Shown: positions 36,939 through 48,517 of the stretch, piece by piece
Position numbering within the stretch: position 1 is the stretch's first letter
Layout: each line of letters starts with the position of its first letter
Origin: Terriglobales bacterium
GTDB taxonomy: Bacteria; Acidobacteriota; Terriglobia; Terriglobales; Acidobacteriaceae
DNA: 64,000 bases
Direction of reading: 5' to 3'
Assembly (NCBI GenBank): GCA_025934735.1
Contig: JAICWP010000006.1
Coordinates: 1 to 64,000 of the forward strand
The notes under the pieces: model-generated
The model's database searches: none
What the model was told of the DNA's origin: nothing
What the model saw: only the letters and a program-made list of their open reading frames with translations
Translations under genes and position numbers: made by a program

Positions 36939-37487
36939 ATGGCGCAGCCGAGCGGCCGCACCAATTGTGATCACCTGAAAAAGCTGATTCGCGAAGTTCC
37001 TGATTTCCCGGTGAAGGGAATCCTTTTTTACGACATCACCACCTTGCTGAAAGATCGCGTCGGCTACGCCACGCTGATTGACGCCCTGGCCGAATATTAC
37101 CTGCCTAAGAAGCCGCACTTGGTGCTGGGCATCGAGGCGCGCGGATTTATTTTTGGCCCGGCGCTGGCCTACCGCCTGAACGCGGGCTTTGTGCCGCTGC
37201 GCAAGCCCGGCAAGTTGCCGGCGCAGACCGCGCGCTGGGATTACGAACTGGAGTACGGGAAGGCGTCGCTGGAAATCCACCGCGACGCTATCGAACCCCG
37301 GCAGCGCGTGATCATCGTGGACGACCTGCTGGCCACGGGCGGAACGGCCGAGGCTTCGGTGCATCTGGCCAAATCGCTGGGGGCGGAAATCGCCGGACTG
37401 GGCTTCGTGGTGGAACTCGACTTCCTCAAAGGCCGGGACAAGCTGGCGCCGTACGATGTGCACTCGCTGCTGCATTACGACAAGTAG
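36939..37487 (+). CDS. apt: Adenine phosphoribosyltransferase
   Basis: Converts adenine plus PRPP to AMP. 182 residues: [47 protein letters not shown] and the PRPP site [16 protein letters not shown] are all typical. The start lies directly after the acyP stop, and GAAGGAG upstream in the acyP end can act as its ribosome binding site. With punA and the deaminase at 12-14.5 kb it completes a purine salvage set within the window. Confidence 0.96.
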   Translation: MAQPSGRTNCDHLKKLIREVPDFPVKGILFYDITTLLKDRVGYATLIDALAEYYLPKKPHLVLGIEARGFIFGPALAYRLNAGFVPLRKPGKLPAQTARWDYELEYGKASLEIHRDAIEPRQRVIIVDDLLATGGTAEASVHLAKSLGAEIAGLGFVVELDFLKGRDKLAPYDVHSLLHYDK

Positions 37488-37509
37488 TCAGGAGTCAGAG
37501 GGGCGTGCT

Positions 37510-37528
37510 CGAGGCAGGATCTGCCTCG
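37510..37528. terminator. Hairpin between convergent genes
   Basis: CGAGGCAG (37510-37517), GAT loop, CTGCCTCG (37521-37528): a perfect 8-bp stem between apt and the convergent hypothetical gene. No T run, so a two-way terminator is likely only from position. Two AGTCAGG/AGTCAGA 7-mers sit just before it (37486-37499). Confidence 0.45.
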
Positions 37529-37553
37529 TCGTGGAACACACAGCGAAGCTCTA

Positions 37554-37940
37554 TCAGGTAATTTCGCCGCGAGCCCGGCCCAGGAACTCGTTTATATCGA
37601 ATGGCAAACCTTCACGGCCCGTTTCGTCTACCCATTCCATCTTCGTCTGTGCGGCAGCACGAAACAGCGCGTCATCCGGTTCTCCGTTTTCCATCCAGGA
37701 GGCAACCGGTCCCTCTGGGTGTGCTGCCATGATCTGCAGCATCCCCGTTCGGTAGGCGACAGCGGAGACATCGGCACCTGGCCGGCACGAAGCCGTGATG
37801 AAGCCCGCGCCTACGGCAACTTGCTTTCCCGGATGCCTCCTCGCCACGTCCGCGTAAATCGTCCAGACTGCCTTGATGTCGGCCGGGTCAACTTGCGGGA
37901 CAGGTTCGCCCGCTTGCTTTCCCGATAAGAGAGCGTCCAT
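37554..37940 (-). CDS. Hypothetical protein, 128 residues
   Basis: The start at 37940 is supported by GGAGG 8 nt upstream; an earlier ATG at 37961 lacks one. The product appears soluble and mixed alpha/beta, without signal peptide or membrane helix: VDPADIKAVWTIYADVARRH, then GAGFITASCRPGADVSAVAY and a C-terminal FDINEFLGRARG. I do not recognise the family. Another small unknown gene (37978-38244) lies upstream on the same strand with a 37-nt gap, so the two may be co-transcribed. Confidence 0.6.
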   Translation of the reverse strand: MDALLSGKQAGEPVPQVDPADIKAVWTIYADVARRHPGKQVAVGAGFITASCRPGADVSAVAYRTGMLQIMAAHPEGPVASWMENGEPDDALFRAAAQTKMEWVDETGREGLPFDINEFLGRARGEIT

Positions 37941-37977
37941 AAAGCGCCTCCAGCACAACATTATCCGCCAAATGTCC

Positions 37978-38244
37978 CTAGCCTGGTGCTAGTTCAGTAA
38001 CCCTCAGCTCCGATGCCTTGGGCAGGTAACTTTTGCGCCGGAACCAGTCCTCCATCTTTTCTTTCAGCTCATTAAGGGGAACGCGGGAGCCGATTTCCAT
38101 CAGGCCGTCGGAGACGGGGAGCGTGTCGTCGAACATAGGGGCATTGGTGAAGTTGCGCATGCTGAAGCTGTCTAGCCATTTCTGCGGGCAGGGATGGCGT
38201 TGACCACCGGCTTCGTATTCCACGCGGACCTTGCGGGAGAACAT
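37978..38244 (-). CDS. Hypothetical protein, 88 residues
   Basis: Small charged protein beginning MFSRKVRVEYEAGGQRHPCP and ending in PKASELRVTELAPG. No membrane segment or known motif. MEDWFRRKSYLPK suggests an amphipathic helix. No ribosome binding site is obvious before the ATG. It shares strand and likely transcript with the following unknown gene. Confidence 0.5.
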   Translation of the reverse strand: MFSRKVRVEYEAGGQRHPCPQKWLDSFSMRNFTNAPMFDDTLPVSDGLMEIGSRVPLNELKEKMEDWFRRKSYLPKASELRVTELAPG

Positions 38245-38857
38245 GGTGGAGACATTCTAGTGGGTGGCGGCAGGAGTTGGAAGTTGGGAGTTGGCGTCCC
38301 TTGCCGACATGTCTGGAGCGCCATCCCTCAGGGAATTTCTACAGCGGAAGGAATTAGGAATGCATGGGAGGACGCCCTAGAGTCGTGATGGTATGAGGGT
38401 ACTTCGACTGCGCTCAGCATCACAGGGACCTAGCACACCAGGTCAGCCGGAAGAAATTTCAGGGCTAAATGCTAATTGCCAAGTGCTAATTGCTGATTGC
38501 TTCCCGCAGGCTGGTCCGACCAGATCGCGGCTGAAGAGGTGTAATTGGTTGCCAGAAATTGTTGCCGCAGAAATTAAATGGGCCGGAGACCAAGAAGCGG
38601 TGACATTCCTTGGCCTCCAGCCCACTCGATCCTGAATTGGATCGGAGGTGATACTTCTATGCTAGACCCCTGAGGGCGGTTGTCAAGAGCGAAAGCAGGG
38701 CTGCCGCCTAAGACGTTCAAAAATGGGAATTACCGCCGGAGAGAACAGGCCTGCGGGTAGCTGAAGTTGCGTTGACACTGCTCAAAGACAGATGGTAGGT
38801 TTTAGAGTTTAGCCCACACATTCTCGCGGGCTTTCCAGGCGGTTTTACCACAGGGAC
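38245..38857. repeat. Gene-free gap with two 7-bp arrays and a REP-like copy
   Basis: 613 nt without a defendable gene. Contents: three 7-mers GGAGTTG, GAAGTTG, GGAGTTG (38273-38293); a REP-like copy with GCGCTCAGCATCACAGG (about 38401-38426); and five 7-mers of the GCTAATT type (38464-38498), apparently a single arm without partner. The last 100 nt hold the likely atp promoter. Confidence 0.6.
38772..38801 (+). promoter_or_regulatory. Likely promoter of the atp operon
   Basis: TTGACA (38772-38777), 18 nt, TAGGTT (38796-38801), about 57 nt before the b' gene. The -35 is perfect; the -10 matches 3 of 6. No other promoter-like pair was seen in the 600-nt gap. Confidence 0.4.
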
Positions 38858-39337
38858 ATGGACGAAATTCTCAGGCAATTGGGCGGATACCTGCTCGGCG
38901 CCATCCCCACCATCGTGCTTTTGCTGATGGTGTTTGCCGCCTACCGGGCGCTGGTGCATCGTCCTCTGGCGCGGGTGCTGGCGGAGCGGCATAGCCGCAC
39001 CGAAGGGGCCATGGAGAAGGCGCGCGCCGATATAGCCGCGGCCGAGGCCAAGGCGGCCGATTACGAGCAGCGGCTGCGGGAAGCGCGGACGGCGCTGTTC
39101 AAGGCACAGGAGGCCCGGCGCAAGCAGGCGCTGGAAGCGCGGACGGCAGCGCTCACGGAAGCCCGGGCGCATGCCCATAAGCAGGTGGCGGAAGCGCGGG
39201 AGGCCATGGAAAAGGATAAAGTTTCGGCCCAGGACCGGCTGCAACTCGAAGCGGGCCGGTTGGCTGACGAGATCATTCGCGCCATCCTGCGCCCGGCCAC
39301 GGCGGCGCAAAATCCGGTAGCTGGCGGCCGTCCATGA
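38858..39337 (+). CDS. ATP synthase F0 subunit b'
   Basis: Peripheral-stalk subunit, 159 residues. One N-terminal transmembrane helix (AIPTIVLLLMVFAAYRALV, about 15-33), then the conserved RPLARVLAERHSRTEGAMEKA and a long coiled coil rich in Ala, Glu and Arg. It is the first of two b-type genes, as in organisms with a b/b' heterodimer. Its last codon overlaps the start of the next gene (ATGA), so translation is coupled. Confidence 0.88.
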   Translation: MDEILRQLGGYLLGAIPTIVLLLMVFAAYRALVHRPLARVLAERHSRTEGAMEKARADIAAAEAKAADYEQRLREARTALFKAQEARRKQALEARTAALTEARAHAHKQVAEAREAMEKDKVSAQDRLQLEAGRLADEIIRAILRPATAAQNPVAGGRP

Positions 39338-40158
39338 GCAACGCCCGTCGCACCCAAATGCGACGCCTGATCGGCCGGAAAAGTCTGGCCGTGGCTGCCG
39401 GCATTTTCCTAGCTTTGGCATTTGTGGCGGGTTCGGCCCCGGCCCAAGGCGGCCAACAACCAGCACCTCAGGGCAGCGTGCGACAGCAGAAAGCGGCCAA
39501 GCCGGCACAAGCTGGCGCAAACTCCGGCTCCAGCTTCGGTCAGGAACTGGCAGAGGCGTCACGCGAAGCGGCGGGGGAGAGCGACCAGACCGCTCAATTC
39601 AAGTATTCGCCCTCGGTCCGCTGGTTGGGACACGTGCTGGGAATTGGAGTACGCGGCGCCTACTGGCTGGCATTCATTCTGAATTTTGCGGTGCTGGCGC
39701 TCGCGATCTTTCTGGTCTCCCGGTCGCGCATTCCCGCCATGTTCCGCAGCCGGACGGCCAACATCCGGCGAGCCATGGAAGAAGCTGGGCGGGCCAGCGC
39801 GGAGGCTAACCGGCGGCTGGCGGAAATTGAGGCCCGGCTCGCGCGGCTCGACCAGGAGATCGCGGCCATGCATCAGCAGGCGGAGCGGGATGCGGTCAGC
39901 GAGGAAGAAAAGCTGCGCCTGGCGGCAGCGGAAGATGCGCGCCGCATCGTGGAAGCTTCGGAACAGGAGATTGCCGCCGCTGCCAGCCTGGCCCGGCGGG
40001 ACCTGAAGGCCTATGCCGCCGAACTGGCGGTGGCGCTGGCAGAGAAACGGATTCGCATTGATGAAGATACGGACGCGGCCCTGGTGCGCGGCTTTGCCGA
40101 GCAGTTAGGCAATGGGCTGAGCGTCCCGCACCACAACGGCGGAAAGGATGGCCGCTAA
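39334..40158 (+). CDS. atpF: ATP synthase F0 subunit b with N-terminal extension
   Basis: Second b-type stalk subunit, 274 residues against about 160 usual. The first 38 residues (AVAAGIFLALAFVAGSAPAQ) look like a cleavable signal peptide, followed by about 60 Gln/Ala/Ser-rich residues before the real membrane helix (AYWLAFILNFAVLALAIFLV, about 109-128). The coiled coil after it is typical (IRRAMEEAGRASAEANRRLA). The extension would face the periplasm. Starts on the ATGA overlap with b'. Confidence 0.87.
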   Translation: MSNARRTQMRRLIGRKSLAVAAGIFLALAFVAGSAPAQGGQQPAPQGSVRQQKAAKPAQAGANSGSSFGQELAEASREAAGESDQTAQFKYSPSVRWLGHVLGIGVRGAYWLAFILNFAVLALAIFLVSRSRIPAMFRSRTANIRRAMEEAGRASAEANRRLAEIEARLARLDQEIAAMHQQAERDAVSEEEKLRLAAAEDARRIVEASEQEIAAAASLARRDLKAYAAELAVALAEKRIRIDEDTDAALVRGFAEQLGNGLSVPHHNGGKDGR

Positions 40159-40161
40159 GCC

Positions 40162-40707
40162 ATGGCCGCGATCAGCAGCCGCTACGCCCGCGCTTTCGCT
40201 GATGTGGTGATGGAGCGCAAGCTCGATGCTGGCCGGGTGCGGAGCGAGTTGCGTTCACTGACTGAGGTGGTGCTTCAAAACAGCGAACTGCGCCGGGTGT
40301 GGGAAGCTCCGGCTCTACCGGCAGCGCAGAAACGGGCCGTGTTGGATGCCCTTGCCAAGCGCGCCGGCGTTTCGCCCATGGTGCGAAATTTTCTGGCGGT
40401 GCTGATAGACCATGAGCGCATTCCGCTGCTGGAGCAGATTGTCGGCCAGGTTGAGACCGAATTGGACCGGCGCTTGAATCTGGCACAAGCGGAAGTGACC
40501 AGCGCCCGCGAACTGCACCCGGAAGAAAAACGAGTGCTGGAAGCCGAGGTCGAGCGGCTAACCGGGAAAAAGGTGCGGGCCAGGTATCATCGCGACCCCG
40601 GCCTGCTGGGCGGCGCAGTTATCAAGGTAGGCAGCACCATCTACGACGGTTCGGTTCTGGGGCAGTTGAATAAGATTCGCGAGCACCTGGTGGAAAGCGG
40701 AAGCTAG
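40162..40707 (+). CDS. atpH: ATP synthase F1 subunit delta
   Basis: Joins the F1 head to the b stalk. 181 residues: MAAISSRYARAFADVVMERK at the N-terminus and the C-terminal VKVGSTIYDGSVLGQLNKI-like end, here IKVGSTIYDGSVLGQL. The start lies 3 nt after the atpF stop. The stop codon is already inside the 7-bp repeat array of element 8. Confidence 0.93.
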   Translation: MAAISSRYARAFADVVMERKLDAGRVRSELRSLTEVVLQNSELRRVWEAPALPAAQKRAVLDALAKRAGVSPMVRNFLAVLIDHERIPLLEQIVGQVETELDRRLNLAQAEVTSARELHPEEKRVLEAEVERLTGKKVRARYHRDPGLLGGAVIKVGSTIYDGSVLGQLNKIREHLVESGS

Positions 40708-40877
40708 TAGTTGGGAGGTAGTAGCTAGTCGTTGGTAACAGCGACCCTCAGCGGCTACGCCGCGAGAACAGGTGACCCTTACGGCACGGCTGAGGCCGTG
40801 CCCTTTCGAAATCGGCTCGCGAGGTGGCGGCCGCCTACAACGAACCAGGTTCTGCTGGCAAGTGAGAACTGAGAACT
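40706..40877. repeat. 7-bp arrays and palindrome in the atpH-atpA gap (element 8)
   Basis: Units AGTAGTT, GGGAGGT, AGTAGCT and AGTCGTT (40706-40733) start within the atpH stop codon. GCGGC-TAC-GCCGC (40751-40763) and GGCACGGC-TGAG-GCCGTGCC (40783-40802) follow. Two GAGAACT units (40864-40877) end 5 nt before atpA. The arms are not clearly complementary here. Confidence 0.65.
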
Positions 40878-40879
40878 GA

Positions 40880-42421
<1,542 letters not shown>

Positions 42422-42422
42422 C

Positions 42423-42493
42423 TGACGATTGAAAACCCCGACAGCAGCCAGGGCTGAATTCGTCAATCATCAATCGTCAATCATCAATTAATG
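42423..42493. repeat. Paired 7-bp repeat arms in the atpA-atpG gap (element 9)
   Basis: TGACGATTGA (42423-42432) is the exact reverse complement of TCAATCGTCA (42470-42479). The right side is an array of four 7-mers of the type GTCAATC/ATCAATC (42462-42489). The element fills the gap and reaches within 3 nt of the atpG ATG. Confidence 0.75.
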
Positions 42494-42495
42494 AT

Positions 42496-43584
42496 ATGGC
42501 GGGCATACTCGACATCCGGCGGCGAATTCGCAGCGTGCGCAACACGCGGCAGATTACGCGCGCCATGAAGATGATCTCGGCGGCGCGGCTGCGGCGGGCG
42601 CAGGAGCGGGCGCTTTCGGCGCGTCCGTATGCGCAGATGCTGACCAACGTACTCAAGTCGCTGGTCATGCGCGCCGAAGTTTATGATCCGGAGACGGGCG
42701 AACCGCGCCATCCGCTGCTGGCGCAGCGCGAAGAAAAGACAATCCTGCTGATCGTGGTCACCGGCGACAAGGGCCTGGCGGGCGCTTTCAATGCCAACAT
42801 CCTGAAAGCCGCCATGCGCTTCATCCAGGCTAAGGAGGGCAAAAATATAGATATCGAAGCGGTGGGCCGAAAAGCACGTGATTTCTTCCGCCGCCGCTTC
42901 CCGGTAGCACCGGTGGAGCAGCCGGAGATTACGGAAGCTGCGGAAGAGCCGCTCACACCAGCGCCGCGCGCCGAAAACCGCTCCGGCGCGGTGCAGATTG
43001 TGGGCGAGCACGTCGGCATCCTGGGGCGGCTGGAGTTTGCCCAAGGCAAGGCGCTGGGCCAAAGCATCATCGAGCGGTATACGCGCTGCGAAATTGACGC
43101 CGTGTACGTGCTCTATAACGAGTTCAAGTCGGTGGTGTCGCAGCGGGTGGTGGTAGATGAGATTCTGCCGACCGCGCAAATTGGCGCTTCCGCCGTGCTC
43201 CAGGCGGAAGAGATGGCAGAGCAGGAAAAACTTCGCATGGCGGAAGCCGCGCAGTCTGCCGGGGTTAGCATCAGCGAGGCCGACACCAAGGCCATTGACG
43301 AACGCGCCGCCGCCTTCGCTGCCGCTCCTGTGGACTACATTTACGAGCAGCCGCCGCAGGAACTGTTCCGCAGCATGCTGCCGCGCTACGTGGAACTGCG
43401 GGTGTTCCATACGCTGCTGGAATCGGTAGCGGCGGAACATGCGGCGCGCATGACTGCCATGGATGCCGCCACCAATAACGCCAGCGAAATGATTGACGCG
43501 CTCACCCTGGCCATGAACCGGGTGCGCCAAGCCAAGATTACGAAGGAAATTATCGAGATCGTGAGCGGCGCCGCGGCGCTGTGA
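42496..43584 (+). CDS. atpG: ATP synthase F1 subunit gamma with two insertions
   Basis: Central rotor shaft, 362 residues instead of about 290. Both conserved ends are present: IRRRIRSVRNTRQITRAMKM and TLAMNRVRQAKITKEIIEI. The extra length is an acidic/Pro-rich segment at about 135-160 (EQPEITEAAEEPLTPAPR) and a charged helix-like segment at about 235-275 (QAEEMAEQEKLRMAEAAQ). Both fall between conserved parts of the globular domain. No Shine-Dalgarno precedes the ATG. Confidence 0.95.
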   Translation: MAGILDIRRRIRSVRNTRQITRAMKMISAARLRRAQERALSARPYAQMLTNVLKSLVMRAEVYDPETGEPRHPLLAQREEKTILLIVVTGDKGLAGAFNANILKAAMRFIQAKEGKNIDIEAVGRKARDFFRRRFPVAPVEQPEITEAAEEPLTPAPRAENRSGAVQIVGEHVGILGRLEFAQGKALGQSIIERYTRCEIDAVYVLYNEFKSVVSQRVVVDEILPTAQIGASAVLQAEEMAEQEKLRMAEAAQSAGVSISEADTKAIDERAAAFAAAPVDYIYEQPPQELFRSMLPRYVELRVFHTLLESVAAEHAARMTAMDAATNNASEMIDALTLAMNRVRQAKITKEIIEIVSGAAAL

Positions 43585-43589
43585 AGAGC

Positions 43590-45252
<1,663 letters not shown>

Positions 45253-45257
45253 AAAAG

Positions 45258-45384
45258 CAGTTGTCAGTGGTCAGTACTCAGTTGTCAGTTGGGTTCGGTT
45301 GAGCGACGACCGCCTTGCTCCACCGAAGCTTACGTAGTGGCCCGTGGTATTTCTGAGAACTGGCAACTGAGAACCGGGAACTGG
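45258..45384. repeat. Paired 7-bp repeat arms in the atpD-atpC gap (element 11)
   Basis: Left arm: five in-phase units beginning CAGTTGT and CAGTGGT (45258-45292). Right arm: four in-phase units beginning GAACTGG and CAACTGA (45357-45384). CTCAGTTGTCAGTT (45277-45290) pairs with AACTGGCAACTGAG (45358-45371), 14 bp with one G-U. The right arm ends 2 nt before the atpC TTG. Confidence 0.8.
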
Positions 45385-45386
45385 TT

Positions 45387-45809
45387 TTGGCTGATACCAT
45401 CCAACTCGAGATTGTGACCCCGGAACGGCTGGTGGTGCAGGATACTGTGGCCGAGGTGCAGATTCCCGGCAAAAATGGATATCTGGGGATCCTGCCGGGG
45501 CACGCGCCCCTGATCACCGAGTTGAGCGTGGGCGAGATCAGCTATGGGGTGAACGGCTTCACCCACTACCTGGCCGTGGCGTGGGGCTTCGCGGAAGTGC
45601 TGCCCACCAAGGTGACCATCCTGGCGGAAACGGCAGAGCGTTCCGAGGAAATAGACGTCGAGCGAGCCCGCCGCGCGAAAGAAAAGGCCGAGCAGATGCT
45701 GCACAGCAGCGATCCCAATACGGATTTTGACCGCGCGCTGGAGGCGCTGAAACACGCGGAAGTGCGGCTGGATGTGGCAGCTAAGCGGGGAGTGGTGGCG
45801 GGAGCATAA
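45387..45809 (+). CDS. atpC: ATP synthase F1 subunit epsilon
   Basis: Coupling and inhibitory subunit, 140 residues. ADTIQLEIVTPERLVVQDTV opens the beta sandwich; GKNGYLGILPGHAPLITEL is the family signature; the C-terminal helical hairpin is present (DVERARRAKEKAEQML). The start is a TTG, the only candidate before the conserved N-terminus, and no Shine-Dalgarno is visible. Last gene of the operon; the a (atpB) and c (atpE) genes are absent. Confidence 0.92.
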   Translation: MADTIQLEIVTPERLVVQDTVAEVQIPGKNGYLGILPGHAPLITELSVGEISYGVNGFTHYLAVAWGFAEVLPTKVTILAETAERSEEIDVERARRAKEKAEQMLHSSDPNTDFDRALEALKHAEVRLDVAAKRGVVAGA

Positions 45810-45825
45810 GCACCGAGCCGAACCA

Positions 45826-46112
45826 TTAGCATTTAACGTTTAGCGATTCACGCCTTCTTTTAACCCGAGACCCTCCTCCGCCGATAGACATGTTCGGATT
45901 GTTGGCGCAGTGTATTCCAGCGGCCCCTCAAAGCAGCTAATTCTTAGAACTCCTTTCATAAACTTCTTTCAGCAATCGGGGGAACCCGGCGCTCAGCGGC
46001 TAAAGCCGCATGTGACGGCTTCCAGGACGGCACGGCTGAAGTGCCCTTCCGAAAGCGTTTAGTACACGCTCTAATTGCTAATTGCTAATTGCTAAGTGCT
46101 AACCGCTAACGG
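45826..46112. repeat. Widely spaced 7-bp repeat arms after the atp operon (element 12)
   Basis: Left arm 45826-45846: TTAGCAT, TTAACGT, TTAGCGA. Right arm 46071-46112: six in-phase units, three CTAATTG, then CTAAGTG, CTAACCG, CTAACGG. The arms are complementary in several registers (for example ATTAGCA with TGCTAAT). The 224-nt loop holds GCGGC-TAAA-GCCGC (45996-46009) and GGCAC/GTGCC (46029-46045). Nothing else was seen in this 375-nt gap. Confidence 0.75.
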
Positions 46113-46184
46113 CTTCCCTCGTCTGACGCCCTCCGTCCCGCCCTGCTACACTTTAAAGTTTCGTCTGCGAGCGCGAGGGCAGCA

Positions 46185-47039
46185 ATGGAGATCACCACTG
46201 TCGGGGTAGTCGGGGCAGGCACCATGGGCAACGGGATTGCCCACGTGTTCGCCAGCCATGGAAACCATGTCATCCTGTGCGATGTGGAGCAGCGCTTTCT
46301 GGAGCGCGCCCTGGGCAGCATCAGCAAAAACCTGGAGCGCGAAGTTGCCAAGAACAAGATCACAGCGGAGGACCGCAGCGCCGCCCTGGCGCGCATCCAG
46401 CCCGTGACCGAGCGGCAACGGCTGGCTGGCTGCGATTTTGTTGTGGAAGCGGCCACGGAGAAGTTCGAGATCAAGGCGCAGCTCTTCCGCGAACTGGATG
46501 CGATGTGCCGCCCGGACGTGATTCTGGCTTCCAATACGTCTTCTATTTCGATCACCCGGCTGGCAGCGCTGACCCACAGGCCGCAGCAGGTAATCGGAAT
46601 GCACTTCTTCAATCCAGTGCCCGTAATGAAGCTGGTGGAGGTAATTCGCGGCCTGGCCACCTCGCAGGAAACTTACGAGACGGTGCGGGCGCTGGCGGTG
46701 AAGCTCGATAAATCGCCGGTGGAAGTGAATGACGCGCCTGGGTTCGTTTCCAACCGCGTGCTCATGCCCCTGCTGAACGAGGCCATGTACGCGGTCATGG
46801 AAGGGGTGGCTACGGCGCAAGCCGTGGACGAGGTATTCAAGCTGGGAATGGCGCATCCCATGGGGCCGCTGACTCTGGCGGATTTCATCGGGCTGGATGT
46901 TTGCCTCGACATCATGCGGGTGTTGCAGGAAGGCCTGGGCGATCCCAAGTACCGGCCCTGCCCGCTGCTGATCAGAATGGTGGATGCGGGCTGGCTGGGA
47001 CGCAAGTCAGGCCGCGGGTTCTATACTTATTCGAGTTGA
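46185..47039 (+). CDS. 3-hydroxyacyl-CoA (hydroxybutyryl-CoA) dehydrogenase
   Basis: NAD-dependent oxidation of 3-hydroxyacyl-CoA, 284 residues, single-function short form. [18 protein letters not shown] is the NAD site, SNTSSIS and [14 protein letters not shown] contain the catalytic Ser and His, and [16 protein letters not shown] starts the C-terminal domain. Works in fatty-acid, butyrate or phenylacetate routes; no companion genes identify which. TGCTACACT (46144-46152) is a likely extended -10, with GAGGG as ribosome binding site. Confidence 0.93.
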   Translation: MEITTVGVVGAGTMGNGIAHVFASHGNHVILCDVEQRFLERALGSISKNLEREVAKNKITAEDRSAALARIQPVTERQRLAGCDFVVEAATEKFEIKAQLFRELDAMCRPDVILASNTSSISITRLAALTHRPQQVIGMHFFNPVPVMKLVEVIRGLATSQETYETVRALAVKLDKSPVEVNDAPGFVSNRVLMPLLNEAMYAVMEGVATAQAVDEVFKLGMAHPMGPLTLADFIGLDVCLDIMRVLQEGLGDPKYRPCPLLIRMVDAGWLGRKSGRGFYTYSS

Positions 47040-47046
47040 GGTGGTG

Positions 47047-47511
47047 ATGCCGGAAGTCCACGGGCGGCCCTCGGCCGCCGCTGTTCCCAGCAAAAAAATC
47101 GTGACCAGCACTGCGACGCCAGCCGCGACGGCCACTGCCGCGACCCCGGCGCCGGCCAGAGGCAGTGAGATCCCCTGGTACGGACTGGCATTGGCGTTGG
47201 GAGCAATCAGCGGATTTGCGGAGGTAGCGCTCGGCGACCTGATGCTGACCGGCTTTCTGGCCCTGTTTTTCTGCATGCTGATGGGTGCGTTGCGGCCAGC
47301 GCGGCCGTGGCGCTGGGTGCTGGTGGTCTGTGGCTGCATTCCGCTCTCCCGCCTGTTTGCCGCCGATGTGCTGCACATCTACACCGAGCGGGCGCAAATC
47401 TATGAGGCGTTCGCGTCCTTCATCACCGGCAACGCGGGCGCATATGTAGGCTCGCTGGGGCGGAGACGGGTAGACGATTTGTGGGGAATGGTGAAGTCGG
47501 AGAAGCGGTAG
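47047..47511 (+). CDS. Hypothetical membrane protein
   Basis: 154 residues from an ATG 7 nt after the dehydrogenase stop. A disordered Ala/Thr/Pro-rich N-terminus (about 45 residues) is followed by about three hydrophobic helices (YGLALALGAISGFAEVAL, LTGFLALFFCMLMGAL, WRWVLVVCGCIPL) and a soluble C-terminal part (IYEAFASFITGNAGAYVGSL). No family recognised. Tight spacing suggests co-transcription with the dehydrogenase. Confidence 0.65.
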   Translation: MPEVHGRPSAAAVPSKKIVTSTATPAATATAATPAPARGSEIPWYGLALALGAISGFAEVALGDLMLTGFLALFFCMLMGALRPARPWRWVLVVCGCIPLSRLFAADVLHIYTERAQIYEAFASFITGNAGAYVGSLGRRRVDDLWGMVKSEKR

Positions 47512-47702
47512 TTTCCAGTCGTGGAGCCGGGGTCCCGCCGGCCCGAAATGCGCGTTAAGTACGCAAGACAGCAGGGTCAAAGCCGGCGCTACATAACTCG
47601 CCAACGCTTCAATGCCAGTCTGGGCCCTGAAATCCACACCAAGGGCCTACGTTAATCAAGAAGTTACTCCCGGTGCCGTCCCCTACCAGCTATGCTCGGC
47701 GC

Positions 47703-48506
47703 ATGGCGGTTTCGCTAACGGTACTGGCCAGCGGCAGCAGAGGCAATTGCAGCATCGTGGCCAGCGGACGCACCCGCATTTTGGTGGACGCCGGGCTTTC
47801 CGGGCGCGAAACCTTCAAGCGCGTTAAGGCCGGCGGCGAAGACCCGCACACGCTCTCGGCCATCCTGATTTCCCACGAGCACTCCGACCACATTTGTGGC
47901 CTGGCTGCGCTGGCTAAAAAGCTCGGCGTGCCCGTGTATTTGACCGGCGCCACCTACCAGGCCTGCCGCAAGCTGCTGCGCGATAAGGCGGGAATCACCT
48001 GGAAACATGACCGCATAGAGACGTTCACTTCCGGCTCCAGCTTCCAGGTAGGCGACATCTCGGTGACTCCATTCACCATTCCACACGATGCGGCCGACCC
48101 GGTGGCCTTCACCTTCCGCGCCGAGGGGGTAAAGCTGGCCATCGTGACCGACTTGGGCTACATGCCGGCCAGTGTGCGCCACCACGTGCACGGCTGCGAT
48201 GTCCTGATGCTGGAATCGAATCACGACCTGGAAATGCTGCGCGGAGGGCCCTACCCCTGGTCGGTCAAGCAGCGGGTAATGAGCCGGGTTGGGCACCTCT
48301 CCAACGACGCGCTCGCGGAATTTTTTTCCAGCGACTATGATGGAAATGCAGCGTTTGTAGTGCTGGCGCATCTATCAGAACAGAACAACCATCCCGAGCT
48401 CGCCAGGGGGACCGCGGAACGAGCGCTGAGTGGACGCCGCACCTTGCTGCACAATCGCGTGCTGCTGGCATCGCAGTCGGCGCCTCTGGAACCGCTCAGG
48501 CTGTAG
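47703..48506 (+). CDS. Metallo-beta-lactamase fold hydrolase (YycJ/WalJ-like)
   Basis: 267 residues from the ATG at 47703. N-terminal SLTVLASGSRGNCSIVASG is characteristic of the YycJ group. The metal site is SHEHSDHICGL (HxHxDH), with further His in IPHDA and the Asp in VTDLGYM. Members act as 5'-3' exonucleases in DNA repair or in cell-division control. It is followed 11 nt later by a small putative zinc-finger membrane protein. Confidence 0.9.
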   Translation: MAVSLTVLASGSRGNCSIVASGRTRILVDAGLSGRETFKRVKAGGEDPHTLSAILISHEHSDHICGLAALAKKLGVPVYLTGATYQACRKLLRDKAGITWKHDRIETFTSGSSFQVGDISVTPFTIPHDAADPVAFTFRAEGVKLAIVTDLGYMPASVRHHVHGCDVLMLESNHDLEMLRGGPYPWSVKQRVMSRVGHLSNDALAEFFSSDYDGNAAFVVLAHLSEQNNHPELARGTAERALSGRRTLLHNRVLLASQSAPLEPLRL

Positions 48507-48517
48507 TCACGGCAGGC

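Noticed and set aside
45258-46112. CRISPR array
   Set aside because: Units are only 7 nt, adjoining without spacers, and degenerate; no cas genes are present.
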